Assembly (NCBI GenBank): GCA_023430945.1
Contig: JAEYYE010000365.1
Location: forward strand, 1-12,020
DNA from: Bacteroidota bacterium
GTDB taxonomy: Bacteria; Bacteroidota; Bacteroidia; Flavobacteriales_F; PHOS-HE28
Direction: 5' to 3'
DNA length: 12,020 bases
Shown: one piece after another, positions 1 to 6,477 of the stretch
Layout: each line of letters opens with the position of its first letter
Position numbering within the stretch: position 1 is the first letter of the stretch
The notes under the pieces: model-generated
Seen by the model: only the letters and a program-made list of their open reading frames with translations
Told to the model about the DNA's origin: nothing
Databases searched by the model: none
Program-made: the position numbers and the translations under genes

Positions 1-3000
1 GTTGTCGATGATGCGCTCGTTGGTGCCGCTGGTGCGCAGGATATAACCGCCGCCGCTGATGCCATCGCCTGCGCTGTCGTAAACACGCAGGATGTAACAG
101 CCTTCAGGAACACAGCAATTGTCCGTAGCCACCGCGTTCGATGGATAACCTTCACCATCGCACATCACATCAAGTGTCCCCTGGCTCAGGATCTCCCAGC
201 TTGTCTGGCCACCGTTCACATCGGTCTGGAATTCGATCGTGAGGTTCTCAGTGCATGGACCGGTCGGCGTGCCTTCGCATTCGCAGTTGGCGGCGACTTC
301 ATCATCTACTGTTCCCGCATCACCATCGTCGCATGCATCGCCGATGTTCGCTTGCAGATCGGGGCAATCGTAAACAACGATCGGCGTGCCTTCGCATTCG
401 CAGTTGGCGGTGACTTCATCATCTTCCGTTCCCGCATCACCATCGTCGCACGCATCGCCGATGTTGGCTTGCAGATCGGGGCAATCGTAGACAACGATCG
501 GCGTGCCTTCGCATTCGCAGTTGGCATTCACTTCATCATCTTCCGTTCCCGCATCTCCATCATCGCATGCATCGCCGATGTTGGCTTGCAGATCCGGGCA
601 ATCGTACACAATGATCGACGTGCCAGCGCATTCGCAGTTGGCCGTGACAACATCGTTCTCCGTGTTCGCATTGTTATCGTCGCAGACCGCACCTGGTTCC
701 GGGTTTCCGCAACCGCATGTGCCAGGTGATGTCTTGTTCGGATCGTTCGGACAACCATCAAGCGCATCGCAACTTCCGTCGTTGTCACTATCTGTGAACA
801 CGTTGCTTACGCCCGTGATCGGATCGCAGCTGTCCATTGTGCATGGATCACCATCATCCGGATCGATCGGCGTGTTGATCACACCGAGCACGGGATCGCA
901 GGAATCCGTGGTGCAGACATTATTGTCATCGGGATCTACAGGCGTGCCGGAACAGGAACAGTCATTTTGGATCACATCATCCGTCGTGCAAGCACTACCG
1001 TCATCACATGGCGTACCGGGTTCCGGACCCCCAGGGCACAGATCGAAAGCGTTGCATGTTCCGTCGTTGTCATCATCGTTGCAGTGGATCTGGTAGCTCA
1101 CACCGCATGTGACGTCGGATATATGGATCCGGTAGGAGCCGGCGTTGAGCGAAGGAATGGTGAACGTGTTCGTTTCCGGTATGGAAGAACCACCTGCAGG
1201 GACCGAAAATGATCCTACGCTGGTTCCAGGAAGCGTACGCACGACCATGTTGAAGCTTCCAGCTCCCGATCCGGCGTGTTCGGCACTGACCGTCGCAGAC
1301 CAGGCGCCACCAGGGTGAGAGAAAACATAGATATCATCATCTGTCTGGTTATCGAACCCAAGCTGCCCGGTCTGCTCCGCGCTGTTAAGGTCGATCGCTA
1401 CAGCTGTGGAGGTGCCGTTATTGGGTTCCGGATCGTTGGCGAACACCGGTGGGGTCATCACATATTTCCAACGATAGGAAGTTCCGCAGGTCACATCCCT
1501 GATCCGCAGGTCATAGTCGGTGGTGCTGCTTCTGCAGATCTGTGCCAAAGTGGAACTCGCGGGTACGCCGGAAGCACCGACAGGAACGATCCATTGTTGG
1601 ATCGTACTGCCGGTAGTTGTCAATAAGGTGATCTCCAACGTTCCTTCTGTAGAACCGGCATGTTCAGCTTCGACCTGGATGTTCATCATTCCATTGAAAG
1701 ACGGGACCAGGTTATAGATGTCATCATCGGTCTGGTTGTCGAAACCGATCTGGCCTTCATACCAGGTGTCATGATCTTCGGTGCTTCCACCTGACGAGTT
1801 ATTGGGTTCTGCATCGTTCTCGAAAACAGGCGCAGTGACCCAGTATTTCCAGCGGTACGAAACACCACAGGTCACTCCATTGATCCCGATGTCGTAGTCA
1901 GTAGTGAAGCTTCGGCACGGAATGCTGAAGGTCGTGGTCTCAGGTGATCCGTTGGCCCCAGCAGGAACTTCCACCAACTGGATCGTTGTGCCTGCAGAAT
2001 TGTAGATCCTGAATTCCATGGTTCCCGGGTTAGTCCCCGCATGTTCCGCCTGGATCTCAAAATGCAGCATGCCATTGAAGGGAAGAACGATATTGAAAAG
2101 ATCGTTACCGCTCTGATGATCGAACGCGATCTGACCATCCTGATAAGTATCGTGGGCCACCGGTGATCCCACTGATCCTGGCGTTCCGTTGTTGGGTTCA
2201 AGATCGGTGGGGAAGGTGGCCGGAAGGACCACATAACGGAACCTGTAGGAGGTCTCACAAGCTCCGGATCCCTGGAACCGTAAATTATAAACGCCTTCGC
2301 TACCCATGCAGGTGACATCCACGTTGGTGGCGATCACATCGCGGTTCGCTCCAATCGGCACATTGGCCGTATGTCTTACACTTCCAGATGTGAAGCTCAA
2401 CTGCACTTGTACTGTATGGGTGGTTAATGAGGATGGCTGTTCACCTTCGAATTCGATCCGCAGAACGCCATTGATCGGCAGGTCGATCCGGTAGTAGTCG
2501 GCATCACTGGTACTTCCATAATTCAGGTGACCTTCATAGTACGTGTTGGGCTGGGCCACGGTGAACTGGCTGGATGAGTTGTTGGGCTCGGGATCATCGC
2601 CGAATACACCAGGAGAGTTCTCCACCGTTATGTTGAATGCCGTGCAGGTGCCGGCAGGACCCGATATGCGTACCGAATGGACGAGGCCTTGTTGGAACGA
2701 ATTGTAGGCACACACCCAATATTCTTCTCCATTGGCCGTAGTATTCGGGCCAACGGCGATCTGAAATGTGTGTACCACCATTTCAGGTGTCACGTTGAAT
2801 TGGTTGCGCACCACTTCCACCTGCAACACCACAGCGTTATTGGAAGTGTTGGTCGCCGAATACTCGAATCGCACTGTGTTGGCCGGATCTGCGGTGCCAG
2901 GCCAGGTCTGGGAATAATTGTTCTGCGGATCCCCACAGGCGTCTCCGGTGGTGCCGGCAACAGTAAAGGGCAATTGCGCCCACAGCGATGAGGCCAGCAA

Positions 3001-3030
3001 GGCACCGATCGCGAGTAAACTGTATCTCAT
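1..3030 (-). CDS. Large modular secreted protein, N-terminal 1010 codons (partial, runs off left edge)
   Basis: The frame is open from ATG at 3030 to the first base of the window, so the C-terminus, presumably with a T9SS sorting domain, is missing. Residues 1-18 form a signal peptide (MRYSLLAIGALLASSLWAQ). After an N-terminal beta-rich segment come four ~130-residue repeats, each opening with an EPNN motif (second Asn at residues 151, 281, 411 and 538) and containing YYEGHL/GQIGFDNQTDDDIY-type and SYRWKY segments. They resemble the PPC-like beta-sandwich domains of secreted bacterial proteins. Residues ~650-805 are Cys/Asp-rich with DNDG-type loops that look calcium-binding. Residues 806-922 are three 39-residue repeats. 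From ~927 begins a module also present in the protein ending at 9746. The role is inferred as a cell-surface or secreted adhesin-like or structural protein; no enzyme motif was seen. The start fits the signal peptide and lies 40 bp from a conserved upstream element. Confidence 0.9.
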   Translation of the reverse strand, partial: MRYSLLAIGALLASSLWAQLPFTVAGTTGDACGDPQNNYSQTWPGTADPANTVRFEYSATNTSNNAVVLQVEVVRNQFNVTPEMVVHTFQIAVGPNTTANGEEYWVCAYNSFQQGLVHSVRISGPAGTCTAFNITVENSPGVFGDDPEPNNSSSQFTVAQPNTYYEGHLNYGSTSDADYYRIDLPINGVLRIEFEGEQPSSLTTHTVQVQLSFTSGSVRHTANVPIGANRDVIATNVDVTCMGSEGVYNLRFQGSGACETSYRFRYVVLPATFPTDLEPNNGTPGSVGSPVAHDTYQDGQIAFDHQSGNDLFNIVLPFNGMLHFEIQAEHAGTNPGTMEFRIYNSAGTTIQLVEVPAGANGSPETTTFSIPCRSFTTDYDIGINGVTCGVSYRWKYWVTAPVFENDAEPNNSSGGSTEDHDTWYEGQIGFDNQTDDDIYNLVPSFNGMMNIQVEAEHAGSTEGTLEITLLTTTGSTIQQWIVPVGASGVPASSTLAQICRSSTTDYDLRIRDVTCGTSYRWKYVMTPPVFANDPEPNNGTSTAVAIDLNSAEQTGQLGFDNQTDDDIYVFSHPGGAWSATVSAEHAGSGAGSFNMVVRTLPGTSVGSFSVPAGGSSIPETNTFTIPSLNAGSYRIHISDVTCGVSYQIHCNDDDNDGTCNAFDLCPGGPEPGTPCDDGSACTTDDVIQNDCSCSGTPVDPDDNNVCTTDSCDPVLGVINTPIDPDDGDPCTMDSCDPITGVSNVFTDSDNDGSCDALDGCPNDPNKTSPGTCGCGNPEPGAVCDDNNANTENDVVTANCECAGTSIIVYDCPDLQANIGDACDDGDAGTEDDEVNANCECEGTPIVVYDCPDLQANIGDACDDGDAGTEDDEVTANCECEGTPIVVYDCPDLQANIGDACDDGDAGTVDDEVAANCECEGTPTGPCTENLTIEFQTDVNGGQTSWEILSQGTLDVMCDGEGYPSNAVATDNCCVPEGCYILRVYDSAGDGISGGGYILRTSGTNERIIDN
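264..614 (-). repeat. Three tandem 117-bp repeats inside the large secreted protein gene
   Basis: The phrase TCGGCGTGCC recurs at 264, 381 and 498, and as TCGACGTGCC at 615, exactly 117 bp apart each time. Units 264-380 and 381-497 differ at only about six positions by hand comparison; 498-614 differs at about ten more. A fourth, degenerate unit continues from 615 to about 700. Each unit encodes 39 residues with the pattern DCPDLQANIGDACDDGDAGT followed by a CEC and GTP. The period is a multiple of three, so copy-number change keeps the frame. The acidic and paired-Cys content suggests a rigid, possibly calcium-binding stalk; CDDG...CxCxGTP repeats are familiar from Bacteroidota surface proteins. 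Confidence 0.95.
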
Positions 3031-3060
3031 TAAGGAAGGGTTAAGGGTTAACGTCTCAGA

Positions 3061-3096
3061 TCACATATCGGATCTGAACTTCATATGTGAACGATC
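3061..3096 (-). promoter_or_regulatory. Candidate promoter/operator upstream of the large secreted protein gene
   Basis: On the minus strand GATCGTTCACA (3096-3086) is followed after 15 nt by CGATATGTGA (3070-3061), then GATCTGAGAC-like sequence. CGAT starts 40 bp before the ATG. The same arrangement with the same distances precedes the beta-helix gene at 4991. The element also contains an inverted repeat, TCACATAT (3061-3068) and ATATGTGA (3083-3090). No good Bacteroidota TAnnTTTG box was found nearby. Its function as a promoter or operator is an inference from conservation of sequence and spacing. Confidence 0.5.
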
Positions 3097-3125
3097 GGCA
3101 TCATTTTTAACGGATCGCAAAAGCT

Positions 3126-3150
3126 GAAGCCGCTCTTGCGAAGCGGCTTC
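3126..3150 (-). terminator. Hairpin terminator after the beta-helix/T9SS two-gene operon
   Basis: GAAGCCGCT (3126-3134) and AGCGGCTTC (3142-3150) pair in a 9-bp stem with a 7-nt loop. Read on the minus strand the stem is followed by AGCTTTTGCG, a short T run. It lies ~50 bp past the stop codon of the gene ending at 3198 and before the upstream element of the gene starting at 3030, so it would separate the two leftward transcription units. Confidence 0.65.
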
Positions 3151-3197
3151 CCTTGTTCAGCAGGTGTTTGCTCCGGTACGTACCTGTCTGGACTTCT

Positions 3198-3935
3198 TCA
3201 ATATTTAGTGAAGGAAATGTGCTGATGACCCGCACCATCGCTCAGCCGCAGGATGTACTGGCCCTGTGACAATGAGCCCACATCGAAGGATCGCCGATCG
3301 GTGCCGAGCACATTCCATCGTTCCGATCGGTGGATCGATCTTCCGCCCTGATCCAGGATCTCCATATCCAAAGTGAGTGCTTCGGTCGCTGAGATGCGGA
3401 TCCCAAGCTGATCTGTCACTGGATTTGGAAAGACCACGATCTCGGAAATTCCTGAGATCTCTTCGATCGATGTGATCACGCTGAACGTGGTGGAATGCGG
3501 AACGCTCCAGGTGCCGCTTTCACCGCTGTAGCGGATGGTGAACGTATGATCGCCGACGGCTATGTTCGTCGGCAGATCGGTGATCAGGTCCACGACCATC
3601 GCTGGTCCGATCGAGCCATTCTGCGAATTCGCGATGTCATCATCTATCCAATATTCGTAGCCGCTCACCATGCCCGTGGACCGGGTGAACAGCCGTGTGA
3701 TCGGTGAACTGAATTCACCATCGCTGTCCTTGAATTGGATGGTGATGATGTTATGGTCCTTGTCCAGCGCCGGTAGATCGATACTGGCGGTCAATTGCAG
3801 ATCCGCCTCAGCCGGTACTGTTCCGTTGGTGAGCGTGGTAAGATCATCGTTCAACCACCAACGATATTCAGTGATCGTCTGTGCCTGCAGTGTTGTTGCA
3901 GCAGCGATCGCGAAAAGGAGGTTCAGTGATCGCAT
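3198..3935 (-). CDS. Small T9SS type A sorting-domain protein with a duplicated YW repeat
   Basis: This encodes 245 residues. A signal peptide (1-19, ending LQAQ) is followed by two related ~63-residue repeats at 24-86 and 93-153. Each begins with an aromatic YRWWLNDD or YEYWIDDD motif, passes an NGT/NGS turn and ends with F/Y-x-D/G-S/E-x-G-x-x-S before a TTF-like strand. Residues ~164-245 are a T9SS type A sorting domain (VVFPNPVTDQLGIRI, EILDQGGRSI, SQGQYILRLSDG). It should be exported by the Sec system and then secreted or surface-attached by T9SS. Only 3 bp separate its ATG from the stop of the upstream beta-helix gene, so the two are very likely cotranscribed and may be partners. The repeat type is recurrent in Bacteroidota secreted proteins but its function is not known to me. 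Confidence 0.9.
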   Translation of the reverse strand: MRSLNLLFAIAAATTLQAQTITEYRWWLNDDLTTLTNGTVPAEADLQLTASIDLPALDKDHNIITIQFKDSDGEFSSPITRLFTRSTGMVSGYEYWIDDDIANSQNGSIGPAMVVDLITDLPTNIAVGDHTFTIRYSGESGTWSVPHSTTFSVITSIEEISGISEIVVFPNPVTDQLGIRISATEALTLDMEILDQGGRSIHRSERWNVLGTDRRSFDVGSLSQGQYILRLSDGAGHQHISFTKY

Positions 3936-3938
3936 GGT

Positions 3939-4991
3939 TCAATAGGTTTGTGCGGCCACGCGGATGTTCACGGGCAGATCACCATTCGCGTTGGTGGCCG
4001 CATCGATCGTTGCGCTTCGGTAATGCGGGTTGAATGGAACAGCACCTTCCTTGAAAGGAGAAGATGTTCCATAAATGCCTACTTCGGTTCCATCAGAGGC
4101 CATTCCGATACCCACGCTTGAAGGCTGTAGATGCAAATCATCTGTCCATTCGAAGTCGGCATTGTCTTCGTTTATGAAAATATCCGTGACAGGTACTCCG
4201 AGCACATTGTCTGTTGAAACGAATCCACCCATATTGCTCACCAAACTGGTGCTTACCAACAGATTATTGGTCAAGGTGGCCCCATTACTTTGCCAGAAAG
4301 GAGCGCTGGTACGTGTGAAGATGCAATTCTCAATGATGCAATTGTCGCTATTGCCCACACGCGTGCCAAGACCGATGCAATGGCGCATGATAAGCCCATT
4401 TGAGAAGCCGGAGATCTCGGCACCTGTGCCTGCCTGATGATCAAGAATGCACCGTTCGAGCGTGGCCGATGTGCCATCCGCGCCATACAGGAAACTATGG
4501 AAAATGCACTCCAGGAAGAGAGTGCTCGATGAACCATTTGTACCGTTATCAGCGATCAACCTTGTGTCGAACGTGCAGCGTTCAAAAATGACTCCTGTAG
4601 GATCGTCATCCGCATCACTTGTACCATATTGGAAATATTGACCAGGATCGAAACGGATGCCCGTGAAAGTACTGCCGCTTGCAGCTGTAGTAAGTAGGAT
4701 GTCATTGGTTCCCTCGGTGGAAAGTACTGTGATGCCGGTCACCGCTGAACTATCCGGCCCCATTCCTGCGCCGATCACATGCAACTGCTTGTCAAAGACG
4801 ATGGGAGTGGCTGAACTGAATGTTCCACCGCTCAAGTACAATTTATCGCCTGACTGCGCTGCGGTGAGCGCTGAGGTGATGTCCGTGAATACCTGTGGCG
4901 CGCCAGTGCCTTGCACCACGATGCGTTGAAGTTGGGCCGATGCCGTGAAGCCCAGGAATGGCAGGGCCAGTAGAAGTAATGTTCGTCTCAT
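3939..4991 (-). CDS. Secreted right-handed parallel beta-helix protein
   Basis: This encodes 350 residues from the ATG at 4991. The signal peptide is residues 1-19 (MRRTLLLLALPFLGFTASA). The body has short recurring strands and turns such as GVIFERCTF, STLFLECIF, ATLERCILD, NGLIMRHCI, NCIIENCIF and ATLTNNLLV, the pattern of a pectin-lyase-like right-handed beta-helix. No catalytic residues could be assigned, so a carbohydrate-active role is not claimed. The C-terminus (GIYGTSSPFKEGAVPFNPHY, later VAAQTY) is not a recognisable T9SS sorting domain, although its operon partner has one. A longer reading from an in-frame upstream start at 5027 would add 12 residues. That start lies inside the conserved upstream element and spoils the signal peptide, so 4991 is preferred. 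Confidence 0.88.
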   Translation of the reverse strand: MRRTLLLLALPFLGFTASAQLQRIVVQGTGAPQVFTDITSALTAAQSGDKLYLSGGTFSSATPIVFDKQLHVIGAGMGPDSSAVTGITVLSTEGTNDILLTTAASGSTFTGIRFDPGQYFQYGTSDADDDPTGVIFERCTFDTRLIADNGTNGSSSTLFLECIFHSFLYGADGTSATLERCILDHQAGTGAEISGFSNGLIMRHCIGLGTRVGNSDNCIIENCIFTRTSAPFWQSNGATLTNNLLVSTSLVSNMGGFVSTDNVLGVPVTDIFINEDNADFEWTDDLHLQPSSVGIGMASDGTEVGIYGTSSPFKEGAVPFNPHYRSATIDAATNANGDLPVNIRVAAQTY

Positions 4992-5021
4992 TGATCGATC
5001 GGATTTGAAGATGGTCTTGAT

Positions 5022-5057
5022 CAACACATCGGGGATCCACTCGCTTTGTGAACGATC
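5022..5057 (-). promoter_or_regulatory. Candidate promoter/operator upstream of the beta-helix operon
   Basis: On the minus strand GATCGTTCACA (5057-5047) is followed after 15 nt by CGATGTGTTGATC, with CGAT starting at 5031, 40 bp before the ATG at 4991. This matches the element at 3061-3096 in sequence, internal spacing and distance to the start codon. The coding sequences downstream of the two starts are unrelated beyond being signal peptides. This supports a real cis-element, either a promoter used by a specific sigma factor or a binding site. Confidence 0.5.
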
Positions 5058-5076
5058 CGGCCTGAATTCCTCTCGT

Positions 5077-5105
5077 GTTCACATTTCGCCCTCATACCGA
5101 TGATG
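5077..5105 (+). promoter_or_regulatory. Candidate promoter element for the sigma/TPR/CHAT operon
   Basis: GTTCACA at 5077-5083 is followed after 14 nt by CGATGATG at 5098-5105, a variant of the GTTCACA-N15-CGATRTGT element used in the two leftward units. It faces right, towards the sigma gene. With the leftward copy it forms an inverted repeat TGTGAAC (5047-5053) / GTTCACA (5077-5083), so the two boxes stand back to back 23 nt apart in the divergent intergenic region. The spacing differs by one base and the second box matches less well, so this assignment is weaker than the other two. Confidence 0.3.
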
Positions 5106-5170
5106 TTCAGCACAGGTATGATCCATGGTCCAAGAAAATTTTCACCGTATGTCCCAATTGTCGTATTATC

Positions 5171-5752
5171 GTGATCTCCGATCGCAACACCTTGGAAGCG
5201 AGCGCAACAGAGGTCAAGGTCCCACAATGGATCAAGGGGCTGCGGCAGAACGATCCATCGATCGTTCGAATTCTCTATCGCGACCATTTCGCAACGATCA
5301 GGCAATTCGTACTTCGCAACAATGGTCGTCTCGCCGATGCGCAGGACATCTTCCAGGAAGCGATCACCGTGCTCTGGATGTGCGTGAAGGAGGATCGATA
5401 TCCACCCGGTGTCGATCCCGGTGGATTTCTTTTCCGCGTCTCACGCAACAAATGGCTGGACGTTCTTCGATCAGCGGCGCATAAGAACATGACCATCGTG
5501 CACGACGACCGGAAACTGGACGCTGGTATCGAGGTCCCGGACGGGATCGAAGATCGTATCACGCGACTGCGGAGCGTCTACGAGAGATTGGATGATCGCT
5601 GCCGGGAAGTGCTCGATCAGTTCTATTACGAACGAAAGGACATGACAACGATCGCAGCATCGATCGGCGTGGATGAAGAAAGTATCCGCACCATCAAGTA
5701 CAGGTGCATGATGAAACTGCGGGCATTTCGCAGAAAGATCGCGGGAGAATGA
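5171..5752 (+). CDS. ECF-type sigma-70 family RNA polymerase sigma factor
   Basis: From the GTG at 5171 the product is 193 residues, a normal size for an ECF sigma factor. Region 2 spans ~25-100: NNGRLADAQDIFQEAITVLW at 50-69 is the core-binding 2.1/2.2 helix, and GFLFRVSRNKWLDVLR at 85-100 is the 2.3/2.4 segment. Region 4 spans ~130-185: LDDRCREVLDQFYYERKDMT, then the helix-turn-helix IAASIGVDEESIRTIKYRCM. No in-frame ATG exists upstream of region 2. The frame is open back to a GTG at 5075, and a TTG at 5192 is another option, so the start is uncertain. The stop overlaps the next start (ATGA, 5749-5752), which implies translational coupling to its likely anti-sigma partner. It binds core RNA polymerase in the cytoplasm; its targets are unknown. 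Confidence 0.92.
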   Translation: MISDRNTLEASATEVKVPQWIKGLRQNDPSIVRILYRDHFATIRQFVLRNNGRLADAQDIFQEAITVLWMCVKEDRYPPGVDPGGFLFRVSRNKWLDVLRSAAHKNMTIVHDDRKLDAGIEVPDGIEDRITRLRSVYERLDDRCREVLDQFYYERKDMTTIAASIGVDEESIRTIKYRCMMKLRAFRRKIAGE

Positions 5753-6477
5753 GGCAGGCACCATTGGATAGGGGAACTTTCGAAACGATCGAAGCATACG
5801 TGCTCGATCGGATGCCACCTGCCGATCGGATCGCTTTTGAAGGAAGGTTGGAACGTGATCCGGATCTGCGCGACGAAGTGGAATTGCAACGGGAGAACAT
5901 CCATGCGATCGAACTTGGTGGCTTCATGCGATCGGTGAAAGAGATCATTTCGGAACAGAAGGAAAGTGAACCTTCCGGAAGATCATGGTACCGTTGGATC
6001 GGCTATGCCGCATCGATCGCTGTCATGATCACCATCGCTGTTTGGTGGAGCCTACGTCAGCCCGTGCATGAGCGGCTTTTCACCGAATATTTCCGCCCCG
6101 ATCCAGGTCTTCCTGTAACGATGGGCATCGCCGATGATGCTGCATTCAGTGAAGCGATGATCCTATACAAGGAGGAACGTTTCGAGGAAGCACATACCGA
6201 ATGGATGGCACTGCTTCAAGCCGAACCTTCAAACGACACCTTGCTGTTCTACAGCGGAATTTCCGCGTTGGCGGCCAATGGTCCATCAGCAGCGATAGCT
6301 CCATTGCGATCGGTCGCCGCCAATGATCGATCTGTTTTCCATGAGCGCGCTCAATGGTATCTCTTCCTTGCTCATGTGCGGATCGGCGATGTGGATGCGG
6401 CGCGCGAAAGTGTTCAGCCGCTTCATGCGGAAGAAGCCGCCAAAGCCCGGACGATCCTGAACGAACTGGGCGAGTGA
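5749..6477 (+). CDS. Membrane-spanning anti-sigma-like protein with C-terminal TPR domain
   Basis: This encodes 242 residues from the ATG at 5749, which overlaps the sigma stop by 4 bp and has GGGAG just upstream. Residues 11-60 (ETIEAYVLDRMPPADRIAF, then RLERDPDLRDEVE) resemble the N-terminus of membrane anti-sigma factors ('YVLG.L...ER..FE..L..dp'), but no zinc-binding His/Cys set is present. One transmembrane helix lies at ~84-101 (IGYAASIAVMITIAVWW), preceded by Arg residues, so the N-terminus is predicted cytoplasmic. Residues ~132-235 form about three TPR-like helical hairpins (FSEAMILYKEERFEEAHTEW; LLFYSGISALAANGPSAAIA; WYLFLAHVRIGDVDAARE) predicted to be periplasmic. It is inferred to hold the sigma factor at the membrane and sense a periplasmic partner, possibly the CHAT protein encoded next. 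The anti-sigma assignment rests on context and weak motif similarity. Confidence 0.8.
   Translation: MRQAPLDRGTFETIEAYVLDRMPPADRIAFEGRLERDPDLRDEVELQRENIHAIELGGFMRSVKEIISEQKESEPSGRSWYRWIGYAASIAVMITIAVWWSLRQPVHERLFTEYFRPDPGLPVTMGIADDAAFSEAMILYKEERFEEAHTEWMALLQAEPSNDTLLFYSGISALAANGPSAAIAPLRSVAANDRSVFHERAQWYLFLAHVRIGDVDAARESVQPLHAEEAAKARTILNELGE

Noticed and set aside
264..700. Regularly spaced repeats considered as a CRISPR array
   Set aside because: The units are contiguous 117-bp coding repeats with no unique spacers, in frame within a secreted protein; no cas genes are present.
352..1096. Overlapping plus-strand open frames opposite the large secreted protein gene
   Set aside because: They mirror the tandem repeats of the minus-strand gene, have low-complexity composition and no recognisable domains, and the minus frame is continuously open with a signal peptide and clear domains.
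3031..3052. Repeated TTAACCC units in the leader of the large gene
   Set aside because: There are only two copies over ~14 bp, with no further repeat or pairing partner; it is likely chance.
3175..3184. Perfect 10-bp palindrome GGTACGTACC between genes
   Set aside because: It is short, has no second copy nearby, and lies between the stop codon and the terminator hairpin where no promoter is needed.
6354..6476. An upstream extension of the CHAT reading frame
   Set aside because: It overlaps the preceding gene by over 100 bp, is Cys/Arg-rich without homology features, and would bury the signal peptide beginning at the ATG at 6477.
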